Below, piece by piece: positions 42,206-50,441 of a DNA stretch of 64,000 bases; the stretch's first letter is position 1; each line of letters starts with the position of its first letter. Source of the DNA: Hanleya hanleyi (taxonomy: Eukaryota; Mollusca; Polyplacophora; Lepidopleurida; Hanleyidae); the NCBI GenBank assembly GCA_036873755.1, contig JAVTVY010018806.1, positions 19,371 through 83,370 of the forward strand. Reading direction: 5' to 3'. The translations under genes were made by a program, and so were the position numbers. The notes beneath the pieces were generated by a model that searched no databases, was not told the origin of the DNA, and saw nothing but the letters and a program-made list of their open reading frames with translations.

Positions 42206-42757
42206 ATGAACAAACAGCAGCTGCCTCTGAACACAGTGTCTCCCAAAACGCGCAAAGCGCAAGTGGGCTTTGTGGTGATATTGCTAATCCTGCTGAGTGG
42301 GTTGTACGGTGGTGTGTTTTACGACGTAGCCTGTCTCAGCACTCTATTTAACCAACCTAGAACTCCAGCTGTGAGTGGCAGTCAACCCAGTCTACAGACC
42401 TTCTCTACACCAGTCAACCCCGTGATCGAAACGAGCCCAGTCATCACCACCACACCACGTGTACAAGCAACATCGAGCTCCACACCGAGCTCCACACCTG
42501 CACCAAGTACACCCACTACGTCTCAAAACCCACCGGATTTCATCCCTCACAGTGAACGCCCATCGGCGACCGACGTTGTATCCACCACCCCAGTTCACTC
42601 GTACCAAATTTACAAGAGCGGGTTCCCACCACAGCGGATACTCCTTCAACCATGGACCCCCGGTGGCAACATCCCTTCACTTGCGTCATCGCAGGACCGA
42701 CAGGTTCCGGCAAAACATACTTCGTCCAGAAGCTCCTTCAACACGCCGACAGCATGA
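42206..42757 (+). CDS. Single-pass membrane protein with Ser/Thr/Pro-rich stalk
   Basis: 183 residues. One hydrophobic helix, FVVILLILLSGLYGGVFY, at about residues 22-39 is preceded by a basic stretch (SPKTRKAQ). The rest is rich in Ser, Thr and Pro with STPSSTPAPSTPTTS-type repeats, as in an O-glycosylated ectodomain. It is intact, has its own TATA box, and its 3' part overlaps the ATPase start (42652) in another frame. Possibly a minor envelope or membrane protein; I know no specific homologue. Confidence 0.45.
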   Translation: MNKQQLPLNTVSPKTRKAQVGFVVILLILLSGLYGGVFYDVACLSTLFNQPRTPAVSGSQPSLQTFSTPVNPVIETSPVITTTPRVQATSSSTPSSTPAPSTPTTSQNPPDFIPHSERPSATDVVSTTPVHSYQIYKSGFPPQRILLQPWTPGGNIPSLASSQDRQVPAKHTSSRSSFNTPTA

Positions 42758-43259
42758 TCACCCCACCCATTGCCAGAGTCGTGTAGTGTTACGGAGAATG
42801 ACAGGCAGCGTATGCAGCAATGCTCCACATCACGTTCGTGGAAGGTCTACCCAACCTGGCCGATTTGGAATCGGACACCTTGGTGGTTCTGGATGTTCTC
42901 ATGGCGGAGACGGATGCGCACATCACCCAACTCTTTACCAAAGGCAGCCATCATCGACGGCTCAGCATCATCTGCATTGTACAGAATCTGTTCAGTAAAA
43001 ACAAAGAACATCGAAACATCAGCTTAAATGCCCACTACCTGGTGGTCTTCAAAACCCGAGAGATACCACTCAACTGCTGCACCTGGCGAGACAGATGTAT
43101 CCCGGCCGCACACCGTTTGCGTTGGAAGCCTTTGATGATGCGACAACCCCTCAGCACGGGTATATGCTCTTCGACCTGAAGCAAGCCACCCCCGACCGCC
43201 TTCAACTACGGACCGGTATCTTTCCCGGAGACACCCGCCACGTGTTCATGCAAAAATAA
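42652..43259 (+). pseudogene. Polinton packaging ATPase (A32/FtsK-HerA type), degenerate
   Basis: ATG 42652. Walker A is intact (AGPTGSGKTY). Within about 30 codons beyond it are TAG and TGA stops at positions where the family, including the Pal2 ATPase (VVWCYSQWQ), has Trp, so both look like TGG changed by one G-to-A transition. Walker B follows (LVVLDVLM, with Val in place of the usual Asp), then KGSHHRRLSIICIVQNLF. Frameshifts between about 43050 and 43130 separate the last third, which ends with TAA 43257-43259. This is the virion DNA-packaging motor in Polintons, non-functional here. Unlike the Pal2 ATPase, it has no N-terminal finger and no helical tail. Confidence 0.85.
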
Positions 43260-43265
43260 TGTAAA

Positions 43266-43323
43266 CACAGCCACAGTGGTTCCCCAAGCTGGGGTGTGTG
43301 TGTTTGATGTTGGGGATAATAAA
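43266..43323 (+). terminator. Conserved 3'-end module after the Polinton ATPase
   Basis: A CACAGCCACAG / GGGGTGTGTG stem with GTGGTTCCCCAAGC loop, then GATGTTGGGGATAATAAAAA with AATAAA at 43318-43323. Same design as in Pal1-Pal3, more diverged. Confidence 0.7.
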
Positions 43324-43382
43324 AAGAAGTAATACAACATCATGGTTGACTTTGTCTCTGTTCAATATTCAGGAGGTAGGTA

Positions 43383-43390
43383 GATAAAAA
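43383..43390 (+). promoter_or_regulatory. TATA-like box of the virion gene block
   Basis: GATAAAAA, about 40 nt before ATG 43424. It lies just after the 3' module, so it probably starts the second transcription unit. Confidence 0.4.
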
Positions 43391-43423
43391 GGGCCGGGTT
43401 GTGGGTTATAGCATTAGTTGTAC

Positions 43424-43786
43424 ATGATGTCTGCGCGAGTACGGAAGCACGCTCAGACGCTCCTTGTACTGAAGACGGCCCCACCTGAGTTGGTTCGAAC
43501 CATTGTACGTGGTGCGGATCCTGATCTTGTACGCTGTCTGTGCGAGATCGGGTACAACCTGTTAAAAGGCAACGTACCACTGACTCCGGCTCAGAAGACC
43601 AAGTTGGCCAAGCATCAGACAGATCTCCGAACCCTAGTCCAGAAGCGGCTCTCTCAAACACAAAAGAAAAAGGTGTTACAGATAGGGCGGCTTTCTCGGG
43701 GCCATCTTAGCACCGTGGCCGCTTCCGTGTTGGGTCCAGTATTGGGTGGACTGTTCGGCCGACAACGAACCACACGAAAAAAATGA
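43424..43786 (+). CDS. Small conserved Polinton protein, Gly-Pro-rich tail
   Basis: About 120 residues, intact; two adjacent ATGs (43424 and 43427) are possible starts. It contains GADPDLVRCLCEIGYNLLKG and LTPAQKTKLAKHQTDLRTLV, and ends LGPVLGGLFGRQRTTRKK. I recall similar proteins as a recurrent small gene next to capsid genes in animal Polinton/adintovirus elements. Its exact role is unknown to me. Its TGA overlaps the next ATG (ATGA at 43783-43786). Confidence 0.6.
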   Translation: MMSARVRKHAQTLLVLKTAPPELVRTIVRGADPDLVRCLCEIGYNLLKGNVPLTPAQKTKLAKHQTDLRTLVQKRLSQTQKKKVLQIGRLSRGHLSTVAASVLGPVLGGLFGRQRTTRKK

Positions 43787-44172
43787 TTCTCGTCGAACCA
43801 CGGCTCCTTCAAAACCTCCAATCTCCGTACCCTGTCCCACCTACAGTGAAGACCATAAACACCCTCGATAAAGAGGTGCAACAGATCTTACAAAGACCGG
43901 GGTTAAGCGACAGTGAGAAAGTACAACGGTACAATGCGACGCTTCAACGGTACATGACGTTCATGGACCAATACAAACCCTCTCTACCCCAGCACCACCA
44001 CCACCACCACGAGACACACCGCCGACCTCAGCACCGCTCCAACAGCCGCCATTATCAGGGATACCACCCTCAGTGGGTGGAAGACGAAGTCCTGAAGAGT
44101 GTACCTGCATCGTTCAAGAAACAAGCTGGCCTGGTATTACAACGGATGAAACAGAATCCTAGCATGACTTGA
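43783..44172 (+). CDS. Small conserved Polinton protein with His-rich linker
   Basis: 129 residues, intact, starting in the ATGA overlap with the previous stop. N-terminal helices (TINTLDKEVQQILQRPGLSD, KVQRYNATLQRYMTFMDQYK), a seven-His run in the middle, and a C-terminal segment LKSVPASFKKQAGLVLQRMK. It belongs, from memory, to a recurrent Polinton companion gene of the preceding protein. Overlap and order suggest co-expression. Confidence 0.6.
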   Translation: MILVEPRLLQNLQSPYPVPPTVKTINTLDKEVQQILQRPGLSDSEKVQRYNATLQRYMTFMDQYKPSLPQHHHHHHETHRRPQHRSNSRHYQGYHPQWVEDEVLKSVPASFKKQAGLVLQRMKQNPSMT

Positions 44173-44223
44173 AATGATAAAGGTGAACTACTGATACAGA
44201 ATCAGGTATTCCCCGGTACACAC

Positions 44224-44597
44224 ATGACGGATTTAGTGAATGACCTGATGCGTCAACGCAGGTCGCACACGGATCCTCGAAGATGGGAGGTCTTCGCTCA
44301 AGGCTTGAAAGGCATGCATGTACCACAGGAATTGGTGGGGAACCCCCAGCGCTGAGCCTGGATGCAGCATGACTCGCCGGTGCACGCACAACGACAGACT
44401 CCACACACTTGGGAAGGCGAGTGGGAACCGGAGTTACCCCCCCCAAAACACCACAACGACGGGCACCTTCTTTTCACTCCTTTAAAAACCCACCCTTGAT
44501 CAAGACACCCCACATCTCCAGAACCGTGACACGTAGCAAGACACAGCGACGAACACGACGCCGGGTACAACCGCCCAAGGCCTGGAACACCTACTAA
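44224..44597 (+). pseudogene. Small basic protein, frameshifted
   Basis: The first part (ATG 44224, MTDLVNDLMRQRRSHTDPRR, then WEVFAQGLKGMHVPQELVGN) stops at TGA 44353-44355. A basic tail rich in Arg, Thr and Pro (RTVTRSKTQRRTRRRVQPPK, ending AWNTY) is open in another frame to 44597. Together they look like one short basic core-type protein broken by a frameshift. DNA condensation in the virion is inferred from charge only. Confidence 0.5.
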
Positions 44598-44630
44598 AAC
44601 CAACAGCAGCAGCAGGACAGCTCAGTCGCC

Positions 44631-45151
44631 ATGTTTTACCTCACCCTACCCAGTAACAGTTCGCTCGATGTGTTTCCTGACAACACCTTGGCCACGTACG
44701 CAACTCAGTTACCGCAACCGTTGCATTTACCTGGAGGCTGGGAATGTGGGCTCGTGGATATCCAATACCCTTAGTCGTGGTACAACGTGCGAGCCAATGA
44801 AGGTGGTACGAGGTGACCTACGAAGGAAAAGACACCCGACTCACCCTCCCCGAAGGCCAATACGATACCCCCAAGGAGTTCATACAGGGGCTGACAAGAC
44901 TGTTGCGTTATAAGTCTCTACGGGAGGTCACGAATACTTCAAAACCCATAAAAACTTTTCCCTTCAAGAATCACGTGGACTTCGATTACAACGCACACAA
45001 CGACAAGGCACAGATCATCCTCACCGCCAACGCGAGTGTCGTACTGAGTCCTATCCTACAGCAAATGCTGGAAAGTACCTTACGAGTGCGATGCACGCAG
45101 CTATATGGACTATTATGCCCAACAGGCCGGGTGGGGCCTTCTGGTCTTTAG
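44631..45151 (+). pseudogene. Penton-like minor capsid protein, degenerate
   Basis: ATG 44631: FYLTLPSNSSLDVFPDNTLA, then TQLPQPLHLPGGWECGLVDI, the N-terminal signature of the Polinton minor capsid (single jelly-roll penton) protein. An internal TAG at 44772 and a TGA about 45 nt later interrupt it. The body (YEGKDTRLTLPEGQYDTPKE, then a later HVDFDYNAHNDKAQIILTAN) continues in another frame to about 45151. Non-functional. Confidence 0.75.
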
Positions 45152-45161
45152 CGGTGCACGC

Positions 45162-45474
45162 ATGCAACGAGGGCATGGGCTGGGGAACATACTCGGGAGT
45201 ATCGTCAAAACATTCCTACCCTTGGTGACGCGTGGGGTAAAAGCAATCGGCAAACAAGCGGTACGCTGTGGACTGCAAGTGGCCGGTGATGTCTTGGGGG
45301 GGTACGGTACCCAAAGAAGCACTGAAACGACGGGCCCAAGAAGCGGGAGTTGTGTTGGTCGCCAAAGCACAACGCACTGTAGGGAATAAAATACCTGCAC
45401 CACCGAGACCACGCACCAGTCGACGACCGACCCAGCGACGACGCACATCGAAGACCCAGGATATCTTTTCTTAA
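45162..45474 (+). pseudogene. pVI/pX-like capsid-associated protein, frameshift in a G run
   Basis: ATG 45162: MQRGHGLGNILGSIVKTFLP, LVTRGVKAIGKQAVRCGLQV and AGDVLGG, then a frame change at a run of seven G (45295-45301). It continues as PKEALKRRAQEAGVVLVAKA and a basic Arg/Pro/Thr tail to 45474. The hydrophobic Gly-rich N-terminus and basic tail resemble the small membrane-active or core proteins of adenoviruses and Polintons. It ends 3 bp before the capsid gene. Confidence 0.6.
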
Positions 45475-45477
45475 AAC

Positions 45478-46783
45478 ATGTCCTTAATCCACGCAGAGCC
45501 CTGCCCCTCCACCAACAGTGAATTTGATTTGTTTACCGTCCCGCCCACACAGACCAGTGCCGAACAAGGATTATGGGTGGAGCATCTCCCGCTCTCCAGC
45601 ACCAACGAAACAGGACCCATCGAGTTCACCATCAGTAATGCAGATACGGCCTTGTGGATTTAGCCCATAGGTACTTGTATGTGAAAGCCAAGGTCGTCAA
45701 TGGGGATGGCTCCAGAAGCGTCGACAATGTCACGGTGGGCCCGACGAATCTCAGGCTGCACTGTTTCAACAGGTGGATATTTTTCTCAGCGACAAACTCA
45801 TCAGTGACTCGACCAACATGTACCCCTATCGAGCCTAAATCGAGACGCTGTTGTCGTATGGACGAGAGGCTAAAAAATCTCAGCTGACAGCCGCTTTATT
45901 CTACCAGGACACAGCCGAGCACATGGGCACAGTGGACAATGCGGGATATAACAAACGGAAGGCTTTCACCGCGAACAGCGCCTCGGTGGATCTCATAGGT
46001 CGACTGCACGCAGACATTTTCATGTAAGACCGGTACCTCTTGAACAAGATCCCCATCAAAATCCGACTGATACGGGCGCCTCCGACCTTCGCCTTGATGG
46101 CCACTGACGTAGAGGGGCATGTAGCCGACTATAAGATCGTCATGCAAGACGCAGTCCTGTATGTCCGAAAATTGAAACCGAATCCAGCCGTTCAATTGGG
46201 ACACCTCAAAGCCTTGGAAACAAAACCAGCCCAGTACCCTATACGACGTGTGCAAACCAAAGTGTTCTCTGTGCCTGCTGGAAATATGAGCGCCAACAAA
46301 GAAAACCTGTTCCTGGGGGAGCTACCCAAACGATTGATTTTGGCCTGTGTGGACAATACCAGTTTCAGCTGAGCCTACCCAGAGAACCCGTTTGACTTTA
46401 AACATTTCGGCATCAATTTTGTGGCCCTGTATGTGGACGGACAACAGGTCCCAGCCACGGCCTTAACACCGAACTTTGGGCGCAAGTATTTCATTCGAGC
46501 CTATCAGAACCTGTTTACAGCTATCGGTCAAATCAACCAGGACGAAGGGAATATAATCAGTCGGGAGGACTACGCGAACGGATACACGTTGTTCTGTTTC
46601 GATCTGACCCCCACCTTAGAGAACGACCATCAGCTGTCCCTCGCCAAGCAAGGCAATTAACGATTGGAAATCCACTTTGCACGAGCCCTCCGGACCACCG
46701 TCAATGTGATCAGCTACGCCGAGTTTGACAACATCATTCAAGTGGACAAGGCGCGCAACGTCCTGTGTGGCTTTGTTACCTAA
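45478..46783 (+). pseudogene. Polinton major capsid protein (double jelly-roll), degenerate
   Basis: ATG 45478: MSLIHAEPCPSTNSEFDLFT, LSSTNETGPIEFTISNADT, then LAHRYLYVKAKVVNGDG after a frame change near 45650. These match the start of the Polinton capsid protein family, annotated in many invertebrates as F54H12.2-like. Further recognisable blocks: FYQDTAEHMGTVD, LNKIPIKIRLIRAPPTFALM, NPFDFKHFGINFVALYVDGQ, EDYANGYTLFCFDLTPTLEN, ending VLCGFVT and TAA 46781-46783. I count at least four internal stops (near 45837, 46024, 46370 and 46658) and two frame changes, so no full product is possible. The length of 1.3 kb is near that expected for the family. Confidence 0.85.
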
Positions 46784-46784
46784 C

Positions 46785-47351
46785 ATGAATACAGACCAGA
46801 TAACCAACGTGCTGGAGAATGACCCAGGGACACGTATGGTCTTTCAAGGGATGTTCGCCCGAGATGTGTTCCCATTAGACCGTGTGTCTCCTGCTGCTTA
46901 CATTCTCAACACGGACCCGATGGATCGGCCCTGTGAACATTGGGTGGCCGTGTACTTGACAGAACAGCAGGGCGAATACTTTGGCCCGTTTGGCCTGCCA
47001 CCCCTCCATCCCGATTTAACAGACTTCATGGATCAAGGCACAGAGACGTGGTGTTGGAACTGTCAAACGTTGCAATTACAAGCGTCTAGTCCGTCATTCA
47101 TAATCCAGCCGTCGTCCATTAGAGAGCATCAAAGCCTGACCAGTAGCGTGTGCGGACAATATTGCTTGTTTTACCTGTACCATCGATGCCGGGGAAGAAC
47201 CTTATCTATCATCGTACAGATGTTTGACGAGTACCCCAAGACCGAGATGTACTCGTATATGACTGGGCCGCCCATCATTTCAATGTACAAGCCCCGTTCT
47301 GGGCTTACGTTCTATCGATTTCAATGTACAAGCTCCCTGTTCTGGGCTTAA
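46785..47351 (+). pseudogene. Adenain-like cysteine protease, open but with altered active site
   Basis: ATG 46785 starts 1 nt after the capsid stop and the frame is open for 188 codons. Catalytic His in CEHWVAVYL (about residue 52), Gln in the QSLTSSVCGQYC block, and Cys at CGQYC are present. The expected acidic residue in the YFDS(Y/F)G-type motif is Gly here (EYFGPFGLPP). A 57-bp piece (47076-47132), 50 bp of it matching the end of the R190 repeat, is inserted in frame just before the Gln-Cys block. The C-terminus runs into 43-bp tandem repeats. In Polintons this enzyme matures virion proteins; this copy is probably inactive. Confidence 0.8.
47076..47132. repeat. In-frame R190 fragment inside the protease gene
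   Basis: TTACAAGCGTCTAGTCCGTC and CAGCCGTCGTCCATTAGAGA match the R190 end at 31108 exactly over 50 bp. With 7 further bases the insert is 57 nt, which preserves the reading frame. Confidence 0.7.
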
Positions 47352-47480
47352 GTTCTACCGATTTCAATGTACAAGCCCCCTGTTCTGGGCTTAAGTTCTA
47401 TCGATTTCAATGTACAAGCCCCCTGTTCTGGGCTTAAGTTCTATCGATTTCAATGTACAAGACCCCTGTTCTGGGCTTCA
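47276..47480. repeat. 43-bp tandem repeats at the protease 3' end, about 5 copies
   Basis: Unit TTTCAATGTACAAGCCCCCT followed by GTTCTGGGCTTAAGTTCTAT and CGA. The first units are read as the protease tail. Confidence 0.85.
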
Positions 47481-47525
47481 GTTTTCACGTGGTTGTTCTC
47501 ACGTTGTTGTTGTTATTTATTGTTG

Positions 47526-47540
47526 AATAAAAAATAAAAT
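47526..47540 (+). terminator. Polyadenylation signals of the virion gene block
   Basis: AATAAAAAATAAAA after a GTTGTTGTTATTTATTGTTG tract. The stem-loop module is not evident here. Confidence 0.5.
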
Positions 47541-47601
47541 GAGATCTCACAAAAAAACCCTGTCGTGTTGTGTTTTCTGTGTGAGCATAAAACAAGCGGC
47601 C

Positions 47602-47682
47602 ATGAAGGCTATAACAGACATGTGGAATTCAGTCAAACTGACCTTGAACACCGTTGAGAAAGTAGCCAATCAGTTGGCCTAG
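47602..47682 (+). CDS. Possible 26-residue peptide
   Basis: MKAITDMWNSVKLTLNTVEK then VANQLA. It follows a CATAAAAC box at about 47586 and precedes a run of CCAAT motifs. It could be a relic of a longer gene or chance. Confidence 0.2.
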   Translation: MKAITDMWNSVKLTLNTVEKVANQLA

Positions 47683-48036
47683 GATGGGGCCAAATGTAAC
47701 CAATCAATGCCCAGAAAACAATGCAAGAGGACAGCAGTAAAATAGAGAGCCAATGAAATCAGCCCACAGACCAAGTACATGTTTTGGTCTAGGTTAAGAG
47801 CGGGCATTCCAGCACAAAAATTTTGACGAGGAGTTACAAGTTAGAAGAGCAACAGGTGAAGTGAAAAAACTATAGAGGTTCGAGGTGTGACTCGTCCAAC
47901 ACCTATAGATTATGTTTATTACTATAAGTTCCATGGTTTCATGTACTTTTTCGTGCCAGTACGGTTCTGGGAAAAACTGAGGGTTCCCCACTGGTCATTT
48001 AACACGGGCATAGTGCTGGCAATATTGTCGGAGACC
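47683..48036. other. Non-coding gap before the right terminal repeat
   Basis: Contains three CCAAT-type boxes (AGCCAATCAG, AACCAATCAA, AGCCAATGAA) within 90 bp, promoter-like but with no convincing gene after them. This could be the remaining promoter side of a deleted gene. Confidence 0.3.
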
Positions 48037-48431
48037 CTGTGCATTCCATGGGTGCTTCGGGAGGGCGGATAAAGGCTATCTATTGGCCCGGAGAGGGCCG
48101 AACATTGCCGGAAGGGGGACCTTTGACCTTTTGACCTGGATGTGACCTTTGACTTTTTGACCCGAAATTCACCCGCGCACTTCCGGTGATGCCGCGCAGG
48201 CGTGCGGCCGGATAACCCGCGCAGGCGTGCGACCGGGCCGGGCCGGGCCGGGAAAACACGGATGGAAAATCCCGGATATTGAAAACCCGGATGCTGCAGG
48301 TCAGTACATGCATTCCATACGTCTAAGGTCTGAGGAAAAATTGAAACTCTTCTGTGTACGGAGGTACTTTTTTTGGTCATTCTGAAAACCGGAAGTGATG
48401 TCACACACTTGCGCAGACCCACCAAACCACG
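48037..48431. repeat. Polinton terminal inverted repeat, right core
   Basis: Complementary to 38559-38941. Beyond it, to 48482, lies the likely true terminus AGTACTCATC (read inward). Confidence 0.85.
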
Positions 48432-48482
48432 TGATCTGCGCAGTAACCTACATGGAAAAAACCCGGATGTAAGATGAGTACT

Positions 48483-49464
48483 CTAATTTAACATACACCC
48501 ACCCATGACTTGATAGGCCCGGAGACCGATATTAGCCCACACTAGACGGGGTCGATAGGAGTTTCCCCCTATTGTAGGGGTAAAGTCCGTGTTCCGCTTT
48601 TTATATTTTCGGGGGACAAATCCTCATTTTACATACACCCACCCTGCCTCTCTCAGCAGACCCCGATAAGCCCGGAGGACCGATATTCGCCCTTTTGGAT
48701 AGGGTTGATAGAAGTTTTCCCCTATTTTAGGGGTAAAGTTCGTGTTCCGCTTTTTATATTTTCGGGGAAAAATCCTCATTTTACATGCACCCACCCATGA
48801 CTTGATAGGCAGACCTCGATAAGCCCGGGGACCGATATAAGCCCTTTGGGATAGGGTTGATAGGAGTTTCCCCCTACTTTAGGGGTAAAGTCCGTGTTCC
48901 GCTTTTTATATTTTCGGGACAAATCCTAAATTTACATACACCCACTCCCCCACCCTACGTCTCTCAGCAAGCCCCGATAAGCCAGGGACCGATATTAGCC
49001 CTTTGGGATAGGGTTGATAGGAGTTTCCCCCTATTGTAGGGGTAAAGTCCGTGTCCCGCTTTTTATATTTTCGGGACAAATCCTAATTTTACATGCACCC
49101 ACCCATGACTGGATAGCCCTGGAGGAGCGCCTCACTTTGACACCTCACTCGACTCAATCGGTCCAAAAGGGGTCCCTCTCGCCTCTGAAGATTGCTGAAC
49201 ATTCTCACGAAAACCCACGTATTTGCGACTACTGTTTGTCCGCGGAGGCAGACCGCATCACTGCCAGACCGCATCACCGCGGAGGAATACATCCTCAAGC
49301 TCACGCCCGATTCACGCAGACCGGAAGTGACGTCGTACTTGCGCAGAACACTCCTGTGCACACCTCATGACCTCCCCAACTCAGACCGGAAGTGACGGCA
49401 TACCTGCGCAAAAACACCTGCGCACTCATCCAAATATTCCTTTATCGGTGCTTTGTATACTACT
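48483..49464. mobile_element. Solo right end of a palindrome-family element
   Basis: Directly abuts the Polinton terminus. It contains four ~160-bp units with TAGGGGTAAAGTCCGTGTTC and CATTTTACATGCACCCACCC (as in Pal1 right, 22180-22560), the CCGCGG / GACCGCATC box at 49238-49290, and a terminus TTTGTATACTACT ending at 49464 (AGTAGTATAC read inward). The rest of that element is missing. Confidence 0.7.
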
Positions 49465-49785
49465 GACATATTCTTTCCATGCCATTTTGATCAAGGAATA
49501 GTTAGGACTTTCCATCAAGAACTTTCACATTCTCTCAGATTGACCGTGATATTACACTAAAAAAGCTAAGATAATTTTCGTTATTTCGTAATAAAGGAAA
49601 AGGTTTGATAAAATAGGTTTGAAAGTATTGGTATATATACTGTATCTGTTTAGTTTTATTGTGAGCGTTCATTCGTAATTTGACATTCTTTGAATATATT
49701 TATCAAGAATTAGAATAGATATTTTGGGGTTGATTCAGTAGTGGAGAAAAGCACGAGTAACTGTAGCTTCTTTTTCTTATACGAA
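49465..49785. other. Host DNA, nothing recognised
   Basis: AT-rich, no gene. Confidence 0.35.
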
Positions 49786-49920
49786 TTACAAGCGTCTGGT
49801 CCGAATTCAGCCGTCGTCCATTAGAGAATATCCGCGTCCATAATCCAAAGATATATTCCATATTCCATATAATAGTATAAGCACCAAATTCAAAAAGACA
49901 ATCATAGTATACATAAACAT

Positions 49921-50386
49921 CAATCTTAATAAATTAATATCCTATCAATGCTCCCCAATCGTACATGTCGCTATATAGGATCTTACGTATTTCAAATGAT
50001 TTTGGTGTTCTGAGCGCCCATACCATGGATATTTAATAGCATTATGACATCATGGTCGGATCTGGACTCATCCATTTGCAGTTGGGGAGGGGAGATAGGT
50101 TCACTCTGTCCATCTACTCCAATGTTTACACCAAAGACCAGTCCATATATCTAACCTGTATTATGGTGCCACAATGTCGGGACCGCGGCAACATGAAAAG
50201 ACACCCCGCCAGCGAGCCGGCTAATTCGGCTGAGCCAACCAAAAATTCGTTGTCATCAATGTTCCCTTCAAAGCACTATGAAGCGTTCACGGCATTGGTT
50301 AACAGGTGAGTTACTGCAAGCCTGTTAGATCCCTCAAGCGGCATATCCTAATGGGGAGCAGATAGGATTTAATTTTAATTAGATTG
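49921..50386. mobile_element. 466-bp non-autonomous element with perfect 9-bp duplication
   Basis: Ends CAATCT / AGATTG within longer imperfect inverted ends (ATCCTATCAATGCTCCCCA and TGGGGAGCAGATAGGAT). It is flanked by CATAAACAT at 49912-49920 and 50387-50395. A 9-bp duplication fits Mutator-like elements among others; no transposase is present. Confidence 0.75.
50193..50305 (+). CDS. Exon-like frame inside the 466-bp element
   Basis: ATG 50193 opens MKRHPASEPANSAEPTKNSL, then SMFPSKHYEAFTALVN, ending at AACAG/GTGAGT, a strong splice donor. It could be a captured host exon, a real exon donated by the transposon, or chance. No domain recognised. Confidence 0.25.
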
Positions 50387-50441
50387 CATAAACATAGGCT
50401 TGTTTCCTGCAAGAGAGAAGCGGTTTTCAATGATGCCGGCA

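Larger units (their letters stand above)
38467..48482 (+). mobile_element. Polinton/Maverick (adintovirus-like) element, degenerate, no polymerase B found
   Basis: About 10 kb bounded by terminal inverted repeats (cores 38559-38941 and 48037-48431). The right terminus reads, inward, AGTACTCATCTTACATCCGG. The left terminus is less certain (AGCTTCTCATAC at 38467). No matching 6-bp duplication was found. All genes are on the plus strand: one unknown, two PC4-like paralogues, integrase, a membrane protein, ATPase, then a conserved 3' module, then two small conserved proteins, a basic protein, penton-like protein, pVI-like protein, major capsid protein and protease. This is a Polinton virion gene set. 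Most genes carry stops or frameshifts, so it is a fossil. The protein-primed DNA polymerase B expected of a full Polinton is missing. Confidence 0.9.
49786..50441 (-). repeat. R190 copy split by a nested insertion
   Basis: First part 49786-49920, second part 50387-50441. Removing 49921-50386 plus one duplicated CATAAACAT restores the order seen at 31108-31299. Confidence 0.8.

Noticed and set aside
47887..48072. Frame reading YVYYYKFHGFMYFFVPVRFW and on into the right terminal repeat
   Set aside because: No ATG at the start; runs into the terminal repeat; no similarity to polymerase or other Polinton proteins that I recognise.
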